A DNA stretch of 47,598 bases from an uncultured Pelagibacteraceae bacterium (lineage in GTDB: Bacteria; Pseudomonadota; Alphaproteobacteria; Pelagibacterales; Pelagibacteraceae): assembly GCA_902586025.1 (NCBI GenBank), contig CACIFV010000007.1:1-47598 (forward strand), read 5' to 3'. The position numbers were made by a program, and so were the translations under genes. Below the pieces are notes generated by a model. That model was not told the DNA's origin. It worked only from the letters and a program-made list of their open reading frames with translations, and searched no databases. Below are positions 26,742 through 36,410 of this stretch, in pieces. Numbering within the stretch: position 1 is the first letter of the stretch; each line of letters begins with the position of its first letter.

Positions 26742-29570
26742 ATGATATTAAAAAGCTTTTTTAAAAATCTTAAAAAAGATTTTAATAATAAAAGTTTTAA
26801 CGGATTTGAATTTAATTCAAAAAAAATAAAAAAAAATTATATATTTTTTGCAATACAAGGTAGTAAATTTAATGGAATTAATTTTATAAATGATGCCATA
26901 ACAAGAGGAGCTCGAATAATTGTTTCAAATAAGTTTAAAACTGGAATCAATAAAGGTGTATTATATATAAAAGTAAGTGATCCTAGATTAGCCTTATCAA
27001 ATTTTGCAAATAAATATTATAATAAAAAACCAAATAATATAATTGCTGTAACTGGTACAAACGGTAAATCGTCTATAGCCGATTTTTATTACCAGATATT
27101 AAAACTTAATAAAAAAAGAGTAGCCTCAATTGGAACTTTAGGTGTCAAATCGAATGGGGCTAGTTTAAAACTTAATAATACAACTGCTGATGCTATCACA
27201 ATTAATAAAATACTTGCAAATTTAAAGAAAAAAAAAATTGAGAATGTAATTTTAGAAGCATCAAGTCATGGCCTACACCAAAAAAGATTACATGGAATTA
27301 AATTTAGCACATCTATATTTACTAATTTAAGCAGAGATCATTTGGATTATCACAAAAATTATAAAAATTATTTTAATTCTAAATTAATTTTATTTAATGA
27401 GCTTACAAAGAAAAATGGAAATTTGATATTTGATAATGATTTAAAATATGCACATACTTTTAAAAAAATAGCTGAAAGAAAAAAATTAAATTTTTTAAAC
27501 ATTGGTACATCAGATGGTCATATAAAAATTAATTCAATTAAAATTTTAAATAATTACCAACATGTAAAGTTTACTTTTCAAAATACAAAATACCAATTCA
27601 AAACAAGTCTAATTGGAAAAATACAAATTAAAAATTTAATGATGGCCGTTGCAGCAGCAATTAAAAGTAATCTGAAAATTGATGATATTGTTAAAAAACT
27701 TGAGTATATTAAACCTGTAAAAGGAAGGCTCGAGATAATTGGAACAACGAAAAATAATTCAATTTTTATTTTAGACTATGCTCATACTCCAGAGGCTCTT
27801 AAAACTAGTATAGAAAATATTAAGGAACAATTTGGTTTAAGAAAAATTAATATTGTATTTGGGTGTGGAGGAGAAAGAGATAAAGAAAAAAGACCAATAA
27901 TGGGTAAAATTGCTAACAAACTATGTAATTATATTTATCTTACAGACGATAATCCTAGAAGTGAACATCCAGAAAATATCAGAGCAAGTATTAAGAAATC
28001 AATTTTGCCATCTAAGATGATTGAAATACCATCAAGAAAATTAGCTATAAAAAAAGCAATTTTAAATAGTAAGTCTGATGAGGTTTTAATTATTACGGGA
28101 AAAGGACATGAAAACACTCAAGAATATATTAAGAAAAATAAATTTTCCGACAAAGATAATATAAAAAAATCGATAATTTTAAAAAATAGAATTTTATCAA
28201 ATGATTGGAAATTAAATATACTTAAAGAAATTATAAATAACAAAAAATTAGATAGAATAAAAAATTTAAAAATTAGCACAAATTCGAAAGAGCAAAATAA
28301 AGGTAAAATTTTTCTTGGAATTAAGGGGAAATCTTTTAATGGAAATGATTTTGCAGACAAAGCTCTAAAAAATGGAGCAAAATTAGCAATACTACAAAAT
28401 AACAAAAAAGATAGTAAAAAAAAAATTAATGTTAAAAGCACTCTAGAATTATTAATTAAATTTTCTCAAAAGATAAGAATTTCTTCTAATGCATCTCAAG
28501 TTGGAATTACAGGATCTTCAGGCAAAACTTCGCTGAAAGAATTGTTAGGACAATGTCTTCAAAAAAATTATTCCACAACATTTTCAAAAAATTCATTCAA
28601 TAATAAATTCGGTTTGCCGATTTCTTTAATAAATTTAAATAAGGATACAACTTATGGAATATTTGAAATTGGAATGGATAAAAAGGGAGAGATAGATTAT
28701 TTATCAAAAATAATTAAACCAGATGTTGGAGTTATTACAAATATTAGTTATGCGCATGCGAAAAATTTTAAATCTTTATTGGATATAGCTAAAGCCAAAT
28801 CGGAGATTATTTTCAACATAAGAAAAAATGGCACAATTGTATTGAATAAAGATGATAAATTTTTTGATTTTTTTTCAAATTTAGCAAATAAAAATAATTT
28901 AAATATTATTTCTTTCGGTAAACATAAAAATTCTAATATTAGATTATTTAAATTAAAAAAATCTGTTAAATCTTATATCATTTATATTGATGTAGATTCT
29001 AAAATTTTTAATTTTAAAATAAATAATAACTTATTACCTTATTTAGATAATATTTTAGCTTCCATAGCAGTTTGTAAAAGTTTAGATATTATTGATGAAA
29101 TAAACAGCAACTTTTTTTCTAACTATAAAATACCAAGCGGTAGAGGAAATATAAAAAAATTCATTTTAGGTTCTAAAAAAGTTAACATAATTGATGAAAG
29201 TTATAACTCAAATCCATTATCTCTGAATTTCTCAATTAAAAAATTTAATAATTTAAAAGTAAATCCAAATAAAAAATTTATGCTACTAGGCGATATGTTA
29301 GAATTAGGAAAATTTTCAAAAAAACTCCATATTGAAGCTGCAAAAGATATCAATAATGCAAAGTTCAAAAAGTTGTTTGTTTATGGGAATTATATCAAAG
29401 AAACATTTAACAAAATTAGAACACAAAAAAGAGGAAAAATACTTAAATCAACTAGTGAAATTCTTAATATGATAAAAAATGATTTAAATAATGGTGATTT
29501 TTTAATGATAAAGGGCTCAAATTCTACAGGACTAAATCAAATAACCAAACAAATTGGATCAAAATCTTAA
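26742..29570 (+). CDS. murE-murF: MurE-MurF fusion: UDP-MurNAc-tripeptide and -pentapeptide synthetase
   Basis: A single uninterrupted 942-residue frame with two complete Mur ligases. The MurE half (about 1-480) has the ATP loop TGTNGKS (104-110), EASSHGLHQKRL, and DNPR at 403-406, the form typical of meso-diaminopimelate-adding MurE. The MurF half (about 483-942) has ATP loop TGSSGKTS (590-597), EIGMDKKGEI, and the C-terminal LLGDMLELG. The combined length is close to the sum of separate E. coli MurE and MurF, so neither part is truncated. The fusion adds the third residue and then D-Ala-D-Ala. It shares one base with mraY. MurE-MurF fusions are known in some other bacteria. Confidence 0.96.
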   Translation: MILKSFFKNLKKDFNNKSFNGFEFNSKKIKKNYIFFAIQGSKFNGINFINDAITRGARIIVSNKFKTGINKGVLYIKVSDPRLALSNFANKYYNKKPNNIIAVTGTNGKSSIADFYYQILKLNKKRVASIGTLGVKSNGASLKLNNTTADAITINKILANLKKKKIENVILEASSHGLHQKRLHGIKFSTSIFTNLSRDHLDYHKNYKNYFNSKLILFNELTKKNGNLIFDNDLKYAHTFKKIAERKKLNFLNIGTSDGHIKINSIKILNNYQHVKFTFQNTKYQFKTSLIGKIQIKNLMMAVAAAIKSNLKIDDIVKKLEYIKPVKGRLEIIGTTKNNSIFILDYAHTPEALKTSIENIKEQFGLRKINIVFGCGGERDKEKRPIMGKIANKLCNYIYLTDDNPRSEHPENIRASIKKSILPSKMIEIPSRKLAIKKAILNSKSDEVLIITGKGHENTQEYIKKNKFSDKDNIKKSIILKNRILSNDWKLNILKEIINNKKLDRIKNLKISTNSKEQNKGKIFLGIKGKSFNGNDFADKALKNGAKLAILQNNKKDSKKKINVKSTLELLIKFSQKIRISSNASQVGITGSSGKTSLKELLGQCLQKNYSTTFSKNSFNNKFGLPISLINLNKDTTYGIFEIGMDKKGEIDYLSKIIKPDVGVITNISYAHAKNFKSLLDIAKAKSEIIFNIRKNGTIVLNKDDKFFDFFSNLANKNNLNIISFGKHKNSNIRLFKLKKSVKSYIIYIDVDSKIFNFKINNNLLPYLDNILASIAVCKSLDIIDEINSNFFSNYKIPSGRGNIKKFILGSKKVNIIDESYNSNPLSLNFSIKKFNNLKVNPNKKFMLLGDMLELGKFSKKLHIEAAKDINNAKFKKLFVYGNYIKETFNKIRTQKRGKILKSTSEILNMIKNDLNNGDFLMIKGSNSTGLNQITKQIGSKS

Positions 29571-30655
29571 TGTTGTTTGAACTTTTTTCAATTCTAGTAG
29601 ATCAATTTAGTTTTTTGAATGTTTTTAAATATTTAACAGTAAGAACTGGTCTTTCTATGTTTACAGCTATGGTTGTTGTTTTTTTAGTTGGAAACCCATT
29701 AATTAATTTTTTTTCTTCAAAGCAGATTCATAATCCAATCAGAGAAGATGGACCTAGCGATCATATAATTAGAAAAATTGGAACACCTACAATGGGAGGA
29801 CTAATAATATTACTAGGTGTTTTTTCAGGAGTATTGCTATGGGGTGACTTATCAAATCCTTACAATTGGTTTTTAATATTTATTGCAGCTTCTTTTGGAT
29901 TATTGGGAGCTTATGATGATTATAAAAAAATAAAGTTAAAAAGTTCGAATGGAATTTCCTCTAAACTAAAGTTCTCTCTACAAATTATTTTAGCTTTGAT
30001 TGGTATATTTATACTTTATATCACAAGTAATTCTGATCAAATAAACAATCTATATTTTCCTTTTTTCAAAAACTTAGTAATCAATCTTGGCTGGTTTTTT
30101 ATACCTTTTTATATGTTCATATTAGTTGGAGCTTCAAATGCAGTTAATTTAACAGATGGTTTAGACGGATTAGCAACAGTTCCTGTTATGTTAGTTGCCG
30201 CTTGTTTTGCATTTATTAGTTACGTTTCTGGTAACATAATTTTTTCTGATTATCTTCAGATTGCATATATAGAGGGCGTAGGAGAAGCTTCGATTTTTTG
30301 TGGATCAATAATTGGGGCTTGTTTAGGTTTTTTATGGTTTAATGCACCACCAGCAAAAATTTTTATGGGAGACACTGGATCTTTATCATTAGGTGGTTCA
30401 CTGGGAGCGGTTGGTATAATAACTAAGCACGAAATTGTGTTAGCAATAACAGGTGGATTGTTTGTTTTAGAAGCTGTTTCTGTAATAGTTCAAGTTATTT
30501 CCTATAAATTAACAGGTAAAAGAATATTTAAAATGGCTCCAATACACCATCATTTTGAAAAAAAAGGATGGCCAGAGTCAACGGTTGTAATTAGATTTTG
30601 GATAATTTCTATTATTCTAGCGATGATTGGATTAGCAACTTTGAAACTTAGATAA
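29570..30655 (+). CDS. mraY: Phospho-N-acetylmuramoyl-pentapeptide transferase MraY
   Basis: A 361-residue polytopic inner-membrane enzyme that links UDP-MurNAc-pentapeptide to undecaprenyl phosphate, making lipid I. Conserved features are the early GTPTMGGL (about 71-78), the Mg-binding AYDDYKK (about 114-120), NAVNLTDGLDGLAT near 190-203, FMGDTGSLSLGG near 264-275 and the HHHFE motif near 326-330. About ten hydrophobic segments are visible. It shares one base with both the MurF stop and the murD start, so translation is coupled in the operon. Confidence 0.98.
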   Translation: MLFELFSILVDQFSFLNVFKYLTVRTGLSMFTAMVVVFLVGNPLINFFSSKQIHNPIREDGPSDHIIRKIGTPTMGGLIILLGVFSGVLLWGDLSNPYNWFLIFIAASFGLLGAYDDYKKIKLKSSNGISSKLKFSLQIILALIGIFILYITSNSDQINNLYFPFFKNLVINLGWFFIPFYMFILVGASNAVNLTDGLDGLATVPVMLVAACFAFISYVSGNIIFSDYLQIAYIEGVGEASIFCGSIIGACLGFLWFNAPPAKIFMGDTGSLSLGGSLGAVGIITKHEIVLAITGGLFVLEAVSVIVQVISYKLTGKRIFKMAPIHHHFEKKGWPESTVVIRFWIISIILAMIGLATLKLR

Positions 30656-31944
30656 TGAAATTAAAAAATGAAACGTTAAGTAAAAATTTTTTAATTTATG
30701 GTTTTGGAAAATCTGGAATTTCAACATTAAAATATTTAAAAAAGAAAAATAGGTGTTTTATTTTCGATGATAATAAGAAAAAAATTAAAAAAAAATATAA
30801 AAAATTTTTTATTTCTAAATCAAAATTATTAAAAAATAATTTTGATTATATAGTTATGAGTCCCGGTATTAATATAAATAGATGCCAGTTATCAAATTAT
30901 TTAAAAAAGAACCAAAAAAAAGTTATTACTGATTTTGATATTTTTTATAAATTTAACCCTGAAGTTTTAACAATTACGATTACTGGTACAAACGGAAAGT
31001 CAACTACAAGTAAGTTGCTTTATGATATTTTAAAGAAACACCATTATGATACTAGGCTAACTGGAAATATTGGAAATCCTATTTTAGAGGAAAAAAGAGT
31101 TACCAAAAATACTATCTTTGTTATTGAGGCTTCTTCTTATCAGCTGGCTTATAGTAAATATTTCAAATCAAAATTTTCTATAATCATTAATATTTCCCCA
31201 GATCATTTGGAAAGGCATAATACAATGAAAAATTATGTGTTATCAAAATTAAAATGTGTAATAAGACAAAACGAAAATGATGTAGCAATAATAACAAACA
31301 CCAATTTATTGAAGGAAATATTAAGAACTAAAAATATAAAATCCAAAATAATATATGTAAGCAAAAATAAGTATGCATATTTAAAAAATAAATTAAGTAA
31401 TGATTATTTTAAAAATTCAACAAATTTTCAAAATTTAAATTTTTTATTTGAGCTATCGAAACATATGAAACTTAAATTAAAAACGGTAATAAAAACAATT
31501 AATAAATTTAAACCTTTGAAATTTAGACAGGAAGTGATCCATCAATCAAAATATTTAAAAATAATAAATGACTCTAAGTCAACAACATTATCTTCTACTG
31601 TTCCATTTTTAGAGTCTAATGAAAAAATCTTATGGATCTTGGGAGGATTATTTAAAAAGGGCGACAAATTTAATTTAAATAAAAAGTATTTTAAAAATTT
31701 AGAAGTATATATTTACGGGAAAGATAGACAAGTTTTCCTCAAACTATTTAAAAATAAAATTAAAGTTAATCTATCAAAAGATCTGAGAAATACTCTCAAA
31801 TTAATTCCAAACCTTAAGGATATAAAAACAAAGGTTACAGTTTTATTTAGCCCATCGGCCGCATCATTTGATCAATACAAAAATTTTGAAGAAAGAGGTA
31901 GACAATTCAATATGTTAATTAAAAGATATTTACCAATTGAATGA
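30655..31944 (+). CDS. murD: UDP-N-acetylmuramoylalanine-D-glutamate ligase MurD
   Basis: A 429-residue Mur ligase adding D-Glu to UDP-MurNAc-L-Ala. The N-terminal UDP-binding part holds YGFGKSGIST near 15-24, the ATP loop TGTNGKSTTS near 109-118, EASSYQLAY near 155-163, SPDHLERH near 180-187 and LFSPSAASFDQYKNFEERG near the C-terminus, where MurD proteins have the similar SPACASFDQF block. Slightly shorter than E. coli MurD (438). Its stop overlaps the ftsW ATG by four bases. Confidence 0.96.
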   Translation: MKLKNETLSKNFLIYGFGKSGISTLKYLKKKNRCFIFDDNKKKIKKKYKKFFISKSKLLKNNFDYIVMSPGININRCQLSNYLKKNQKKVITDFDIFYKFNPEVLTITITGTNGKSTTSKLLYDILKKHHYDTRLTGNIGNPILEEKRVTKNTIFVIEASSYQLAYSKYFKSKFSIIINISPDHLERHNTMKNYVLSKLKCVIRQNENDVAIITNTNLLKEILRTKNIKSKIIYVSKNKYAYLKNKLSNDYFKNSTNFQNLNFLFELSKHMKLKLKTVIKTINKFKPLKFRQEVIHQSKYLKIINDSKSTTLSSTVPFLESNEKILWILGGLFKKGDKFNLNKKYFKNLEVYIYGKDRQVFLKLFKNKIKVNLSKDLRNTLKLIPNLKDIKTKVTVLFSPSAASFDQYKNFEERGRQFNMLIKRYLPIE

Positions 31945-33050
31945 ATAAATATTTTGATACATTTTATGATTGGTGGAAAAACATCGATAAAACAATTTTT
32001 TTGATAATAAGCTTATTATTTTCACTAGGATTGTTCTTTTCTTTAGTTTCAACTTCAATAATCGCATCAGATAAATTGAACACGAATTCTTACTATTTTT
32101 TTTTAAAACATTTAATTTTTGTTTTAATAGGAATATTTTTAATTTTATTTTTATCTTTACTCGATCAAAAAATTTTAATTAGGTTATCAGTCGTATTATT
32201 TGTTATCACATTTATAAGTTTATTCTTAGTTCCCTTAATAGGAGTGGAGGTCAAAGGTTCAAAGAGATGGTTAGATATTGGCTCATTGCCTAGGTTTCAA
32301 CCTATTGAAACTTTAAAACCTTTTTTTGTTATTGTTATTTCACTAATAATTTCATTAGAAAAAAAAAACCTTTATATAAAATATCTCTTGAGTTCAGTCA
32401 TTTTAGTTCCAATTATAATTTTACTCTTATCTCAACCAGACTTAGGACAAACATTATTAATAATATCTGTTTGGTTTGCCATTATTTTTGTTTCAGGAAT
32501 AAATTTATTATTTTTCGCAATTTCATTATTAGCTGTGGGTTCATTAACTCTATTTTTAGTCTTGTTGGTGCCAAAGTTTGAATACATAAGAATAAGATTA
32601 ATGTCATTTTTAGATAATTCTAGCGGTAATAATTACCAGGCTGACAAAGCGAGCGATGCAATATCCAGCGGAAGTTTTTTCGGAAAAGGAATAGGTGAAG
32701 GAACTTTAAATTCAAGAATACCAGAAGCACATACAGATTATATAATTTCTGTAATTGCAGAAGAATTTGGAGTAATTATCTTAATAGGTATAATATTACT
32801 CTATTTAATATTATCTTATAGAGTTTTAAAAAAAATAAATTTTACAAAAAATAATAATTTTAAACTTATATTAGTTGGAAGTATTTCAATAATACTATTG
32901 CAAACTTTTATTCATATTGGTGTAAATATAAGAATGCTTCCTACTACAGGCATGACTATGCCATTTATTAGTTATGGTGGTTCTTCAATAGTTGGAACAT
33001 CAATTTTAACTGGAATAATATTAAATTTGACGAAAAGAAAATTAAATTAG
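31941..33050 (+). CDS. ftsW: Septal peptidoglycan glycosyltransferase FtsW
   Basis: A 369-residue SEDS-family membrane protein with about ten hydrophobic segments that polymerises lipid II at the septum together with FtsI. Family marks are KGSKRWLDIG near 107-116 (the SEDS GARRWI region), QPDLGQTLLI near 164-173, a loop ending in RIPEAHTDYIISVIAEEFG near 259-277, and the C-terminal PFISYGGSS near 342-350. The likely catalytic Asp is in the EAHTDYI loop. It is flanked by murD (four-base overlap) and murG (one-base gap). Confidence 0.97.
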   Translation: MNKYFDTFYDWWKNIDKTIFLIISLLFSLGLFFSLVSTSIIASDKLNTNSYYFFLKHLIFVLIGIFLILFLSLLDQKILIRLSVVLFVITFISLFLVPLIGVEVKGSKRWLDIGSLPRFQPIETLKPFFVIVISLIISLEKKNLYIKYLLSSVILVPIIILLLSQPDLGQTLLIISVWFAIIFVSGINLLFFAISLLAVGSLTLFLVLLVPKFEYIRIRLMSFLDNSSGNNYQADKASDAISSGSFFGKGIGEGTLNSRIPEAHTDYIISVIAEEFGVIILIGIILLYLILSYRVLKKINFTKNNNFKLILVGSISIILLQTFIHIGVNIRMLPTTGMTMPFISYGGSSIVGTSILTGIILNLTKRKLN

Positions 33051-33051
33051 T

Positions 33052-34128
33052 ATGAAAAATATACTTATAGTAACAGGTGGTTCTGGTGGCCACGTAGTAC
33101 CATCTACCACTTTGTTTGAACATTTGAAATACAAATTTTCTGTAAAAATGGTATCTGATTTGAGAGGAAGTAAATATATAAATACTAAAAAATTTAAATA
33201 TGAATTAATAGATGTACCTAATTTATTTTTAAAACCTTATTTACTTCCAATAAATATTTTTAAATATTTTCTAAACATTTTTCAATCTATTAGATTTTTA
33301 AAAAATAATAAGACAAATATTGTGATTAGTACTGGTGGGTACATGACATTTCCATTTTGCTTAGCTGCATTTATATTACAAAAAAAAGTTCTTTTGTTTG
33401 AGCCTAATTGTGTTTTAGGTAGATCTAACCGCTTTGCTTTGAAATTTTCAACAAAAATAATTTGTTACGATGAAAATTTAAGAAACTTCCCAATAAAATA
33501 CAATTCTAAAAAAGTTATACTCAAACCTATCTTAAAAAAAGAAATATATAACTTAGAAAAAAATATAATTAATTTAAAAAAGGAAATAAAAAAAATTCTC
33601 ATCATCGGAGGCAGTCAGGGTGCATCGTTTTTTGACGAAAATATTACTGAATTAATCATTGAAATTTCAAAAAAACGAAATTTCGAAGTTATACAACAAA
33701 TATCAAATATTAATAATTTATCTTCAATAAAAAACAAATATGACAAATCAAATATAAACTACAAATTTATTGAATTTACCAATGATAGTCATGAACTCTA
33801 CAATGGTATAGATTTAGCAATTACCAGAGGAGGCGCAAGTACATTAAGTGAACTTTCATTCTTAAATATACCATTTATTTCAATACCTCTCCCATCCGCA
33901 AGAGATAATCACCAATTCTATAATTCAGAATTTTATTATAAAAAAAATTGTTGTTGGTTAATAAAGCAAAAGGAATTCGAATTTAAAAAATTTTCAAAGA
34001 TGATATTTGAAATATTTGACGATTATAAAAATTACTACGAAAAATGTAAAAATCTTGAGGAAATTACTAAAAAAAATACTTGGAATAATATAAACAATAA
34101 GATTATAGAAATTATAGATGAAAATTAA
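33052..34128 (+). CDS. murG: Lipid II synthase MurG
   Basis: A 358-residue GT-B glycosyltransferase that adds GlcNAc from UDP-GlcNAc to lipid I on the inner face of the membrane. The glycine-rich loop TGGSGGHVVPS near 8-18 (typically GGTGGH) and a second IIGGSQGAS near 184-192 are characteristic. VISTGGYMTFPF near 91-102 and the donor-binding AITRGGASTLSEL near 259-271 with PSARDNHQFYN match the family. It overlaps murC by 11 bases. Confidence 0.97.
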   Translation: MKNILIVTGGSGGHVVPSTTLFEHLKYKFSVKMVSDLRGSKYINTKKFKYELIDVPNLFLKPYLLPINIFKYFLNIFQSIRFLKNNKTNIVISTGGYMTFPFCLAAFILQKKVLLFEPNCVLGRSNRFALKFSTKIICYDENLRNFPIKYNSKKVILKPILKKEIYNLEKNIINLKKEIKKILIIGGSQGASFFDENITELIIEISKKRNFEVIQQISNINNLSSIKNKYDKSNINYKFIEFTNDSHELYNGIDLAITRGGASTLSELSFLNIPFISIPLPSARDNHQFYNSEFYYKKNCCWLIKQKEFEFKKFSKMIFEIFDDYKNYYEKCKNLEEITKKNTWNNINNKIIEIIDEN

Positions 34129-35500
34129 TATCGGAAAAACTGAACTAATTCATTTTGTTGGAATTGGTGGTATTGGCATGAGTGGCTTAGCATTAATAAT
34201 GGATAGTTTAGGCTTTAAAATACAAGGAAGTGACAAATCAGATAATAAAAATCTTAATTTACTAAGAAAAAGAAAAATTCCAATTTGTTTAAATCATAAT
34301 AAGCAAAATATAAAAAATTGTACTGTATTAGTAGTTTCATCAGCTATAAAAAAATCAAATCCAGAATATAGGCATGCTAAAAAATTAAACTTACCGATAT
34401 ATAAAAGAGGAGAATTGTTAGGTCATATAGTTTCTTTAATGAAAAATATTGTTGTGACAGGATCACACGGCAAAACAACAACAACATCAATTTTGTCAAA
34501 CATTATGAACTACGCAAAATTAGATCCGACAATAATTAACGGAGGTGTTTTGAATTCAATAGGAAGTTCGGCAAAATTAGGAAAAAGCGACTGGAGTTTA
34601 GTTGAGTCAGATGAGTCGGATGGAAGCTTTCTTCAAATACCTTTTAATTATTCAATAATAACAAACATTGACAATGAACACTTGGATTATTACAGAACTA
34701 TGAAAAATTTAAAAAATAAATTTATAGAATTTATTGATAAAACACCTTCTTTCGGAAAGGCTTTTCTGTGTTTAGATGACAAAAATGTAAAAAATATTTT
34801 ACCAAAAATTAAAAATAACAATTACTATACATTTGGTTTAAATAAGAAATCAAATTTTCATATTTTCAATATTATTCAGAATAAAGATTATTCAAAATTT
34901 AATATTAAAATAAAAATACCGGGCAAAACAAAAATTATAAAAAATATTTCAATACCTTTGTTAGGTTTGCATAACATAAAAAATGCAACATCTGCATTAG
35001 CGGTAGCTTTTTCAATTGGTGTATCGGATAAAATAATTAAATTAGGTCTCAAAAACTTTAATGGAGTCCAGAGAAGATTTAATTTTTTATTTGAAATTAA
35101 TAAAGTGCCATTTTTCGACGACTACGCTCATCATCCAACTGAAATTTCATCAGTGTTAGATGGTGTCAGTAAAGTATATAATAAAGAAGAAATAGTTTGT
35201 ATTTTTCAACCGCATAGAATTTCAAGAGTAAAAAATTTAAAAATTGAATTTTCTAAATGCTTTAAAAATGCAAATACAGTTTTACTTTGTCCAATTTATA
35301 AAGCTAGTGAAACTATAAAATTAGGATTCCAATACACTTCATTTGCAAAATTAATTGCAAAAAATTCCAAAGTTAATCTGATAATGCTTAAAAATGAAAT
35401 AGATTTAAAAAAAATTACTAAAAACCTTGCATTCGGAAATAAAATTTTTATTGCAATGGGTGCTGGATCTATAACAAATTGGGTAAGAAATCTTAGTTAA
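34118..35500 (+). CDS. murC: UDP-N-acetylmuramate-L-alanine ligase MurC
   Basis: A 460-residue Mur ligase performing the first amino-acid addition, L-Ala to UDP-MurNAc. Motifs: FVGIGGIGMSGLA near 13-25, GSDKSDN near 37-43, ATP loop VTGSHGKTTTTS near 113-124, VESDESDGSFL near 162-172, NIDNEHLDYY near 182-191 and DDYAHHPTEI near 334-343, all diagnostic for MurC rather than Mpl or MurD. It is followed by murB after one base, in the usual murG-murC-murB order. Confidence 0.97.
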   Translation: MKINIGKTELIHFVGIGGIGMSGLALIMDSLGFKIQGSDKSDNKNLNLLRKRKIPICLNHNKQNIKNCTVLVVSSAIKKSNPEYRHAKKLNLPIYKRGELLGHIVSLMKNIVVTGSHGKTTTTSILSNIMNYAKLDPTIINGGVLNSIGSSAKLGKSDWSLVESDESDGSFLQIPFNYSIITNIDNEHLDYYRTMKNLKNKFIEFIDKTPSFGKAFLCLDDKNVKNILPKIKNNNYYTFGLNKKSNFHIFNIIQNKDYSKFNIKIKIPGKTKIIKNISIPLLGLHNIKNATSALAVAFSIGVSDKIIKLGLKNFNGVQRRFNFLFEINKVPFFDDYAHHPTEISSVLDGVSKVYNKEEIVCIFQPHRISRVKNLKIEFSKCFKNANTVLLCPIYKASETIKLGFQYTSFAKLIAKNSKVNLIMLKNEIDLKKITKNLAFGNKIFIAMGAGSITNWVRNLS

Positions 35501-35501
35501 T

Positions 35502-36410
35502 ATGGAATTAAAAGATCTTGAAGATTTTAAATATAAATATAATGCAGATCTGTTTTTTAATACTGATATAAAAAAACTTAATTGGTTTAATATAGGGGGT
35601 AAATCAAAAATCTTTTTTAAACCAAAAAATCTTATAGAATTAAAGGAATTCCTAAAACTGTATAATAATAGAGGAAAAATGTTTATATTAGGAATGGGTT
35701 CAAATGTGTTATTTAAAGATAATATTTATGAAGGAGTAATAATTAAACTTAGCAACAATTTTGGTACATTATCAAAATTAAAACCAGACACAATAATAGC
35801 AGGCTCAGCTTGCTCACAAAAAAAACTTTCAGAATTTGCACTAGAGAATGGAATAAGTGGTTTTGAATTTATGTACTGTATTCCTGGTTCTGTTGGAGGG
35901 GGTCTCCAAATGAATTCTGGATGTTTTGGAACAGAATTTAAAGACAAATTAATCTCTCTTCAATGTATTGATACAAAGGGAAATATAAAAGTTATCCCAT
36001 CTAACAAAATTAAATTTCAATATAGAAAAATAGAATTAAACGAAAATTTAATTTTTTTAAGTGCCACTTTTAAAGGTGATTTATTAAATAAAAATAAAAT
36101 AAAAAATTTAATGGAAGAATTGGCGATAAAAAAAAATAATTCGCAACCCTCAAAAATTAAGACTGGGGGTAGTACTTTTAAAAACCCAATCGATCAAACA
36201 ACAAAAAAAGCTTGGGAACTAATAAAAGAATCAGTTCCAGAAAATATAAATTTTGGAGATGCTAGTATATCAAAAAAACACTCAAATTTTTTTATTAATA
36301 AAAAAAATGCGTCATTTGAAGAAATGAACTCTTTAATTAATTTTGTAAAAAAAAATGTTAAAGATAAAACTGGAATTAATATTAATTTAGAAATCAAAAT
36401 TATAGAATAA
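35502..36410 (+). CDS. murB: UDP-N-acetylenolpyruvoylglucosamine reductase MurB
   Basis: A 302-residue FAD/NADPH reductase finishing UDP-MurNAc synthesis. NTDIKKLNWFNIGG near 20-33, the FAD-binding LGMGSNVLF near 63-71, and MYCIPGSVGGGLQMNSGCFG near 124-143 are MurB signatures; GGSTFKNP near 221-228 holds the proposed catalytic Ser, and a C-terminal Glu lies in the final block. Length matches the shorter type II (Gram-positive/alphaproteobacterial) MurB. Its stop shares one base with the ddl ATG. Confidence 0.97.
   Translation: MELKDLEDFKYKYNADLFFNTDIKKLNWFNIGGKSKIFFKPKNLIELKEFLKLYNNRGKMFILGMGSNVLFKDNIYEGVIIKLSNNFGTLSKLKPDTIIAGSACSQKKLSEFALENGISGFEFMYCIPGSVGGGLQMNSGCFGTEFKDKLISLQCIDTKGNIKVIPSNKIKFQYRKIELNENLIFLSATFKGDLLNKNKIKNLMEELAIKKNNSQPSKIKTGGSTFKNPIDQTTKKAWELIKESVPENINFGDASISKKHSNFFINKKNASFEEMNSLINFVKKNVKDKTGININLEIKIIE

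Noticed and set aside
26742..29570. MurE-MurF frame as a missed frameshift between two genes
   Set aside because: The frame is continuous and both halves are complete; an error would more likely break than join them.
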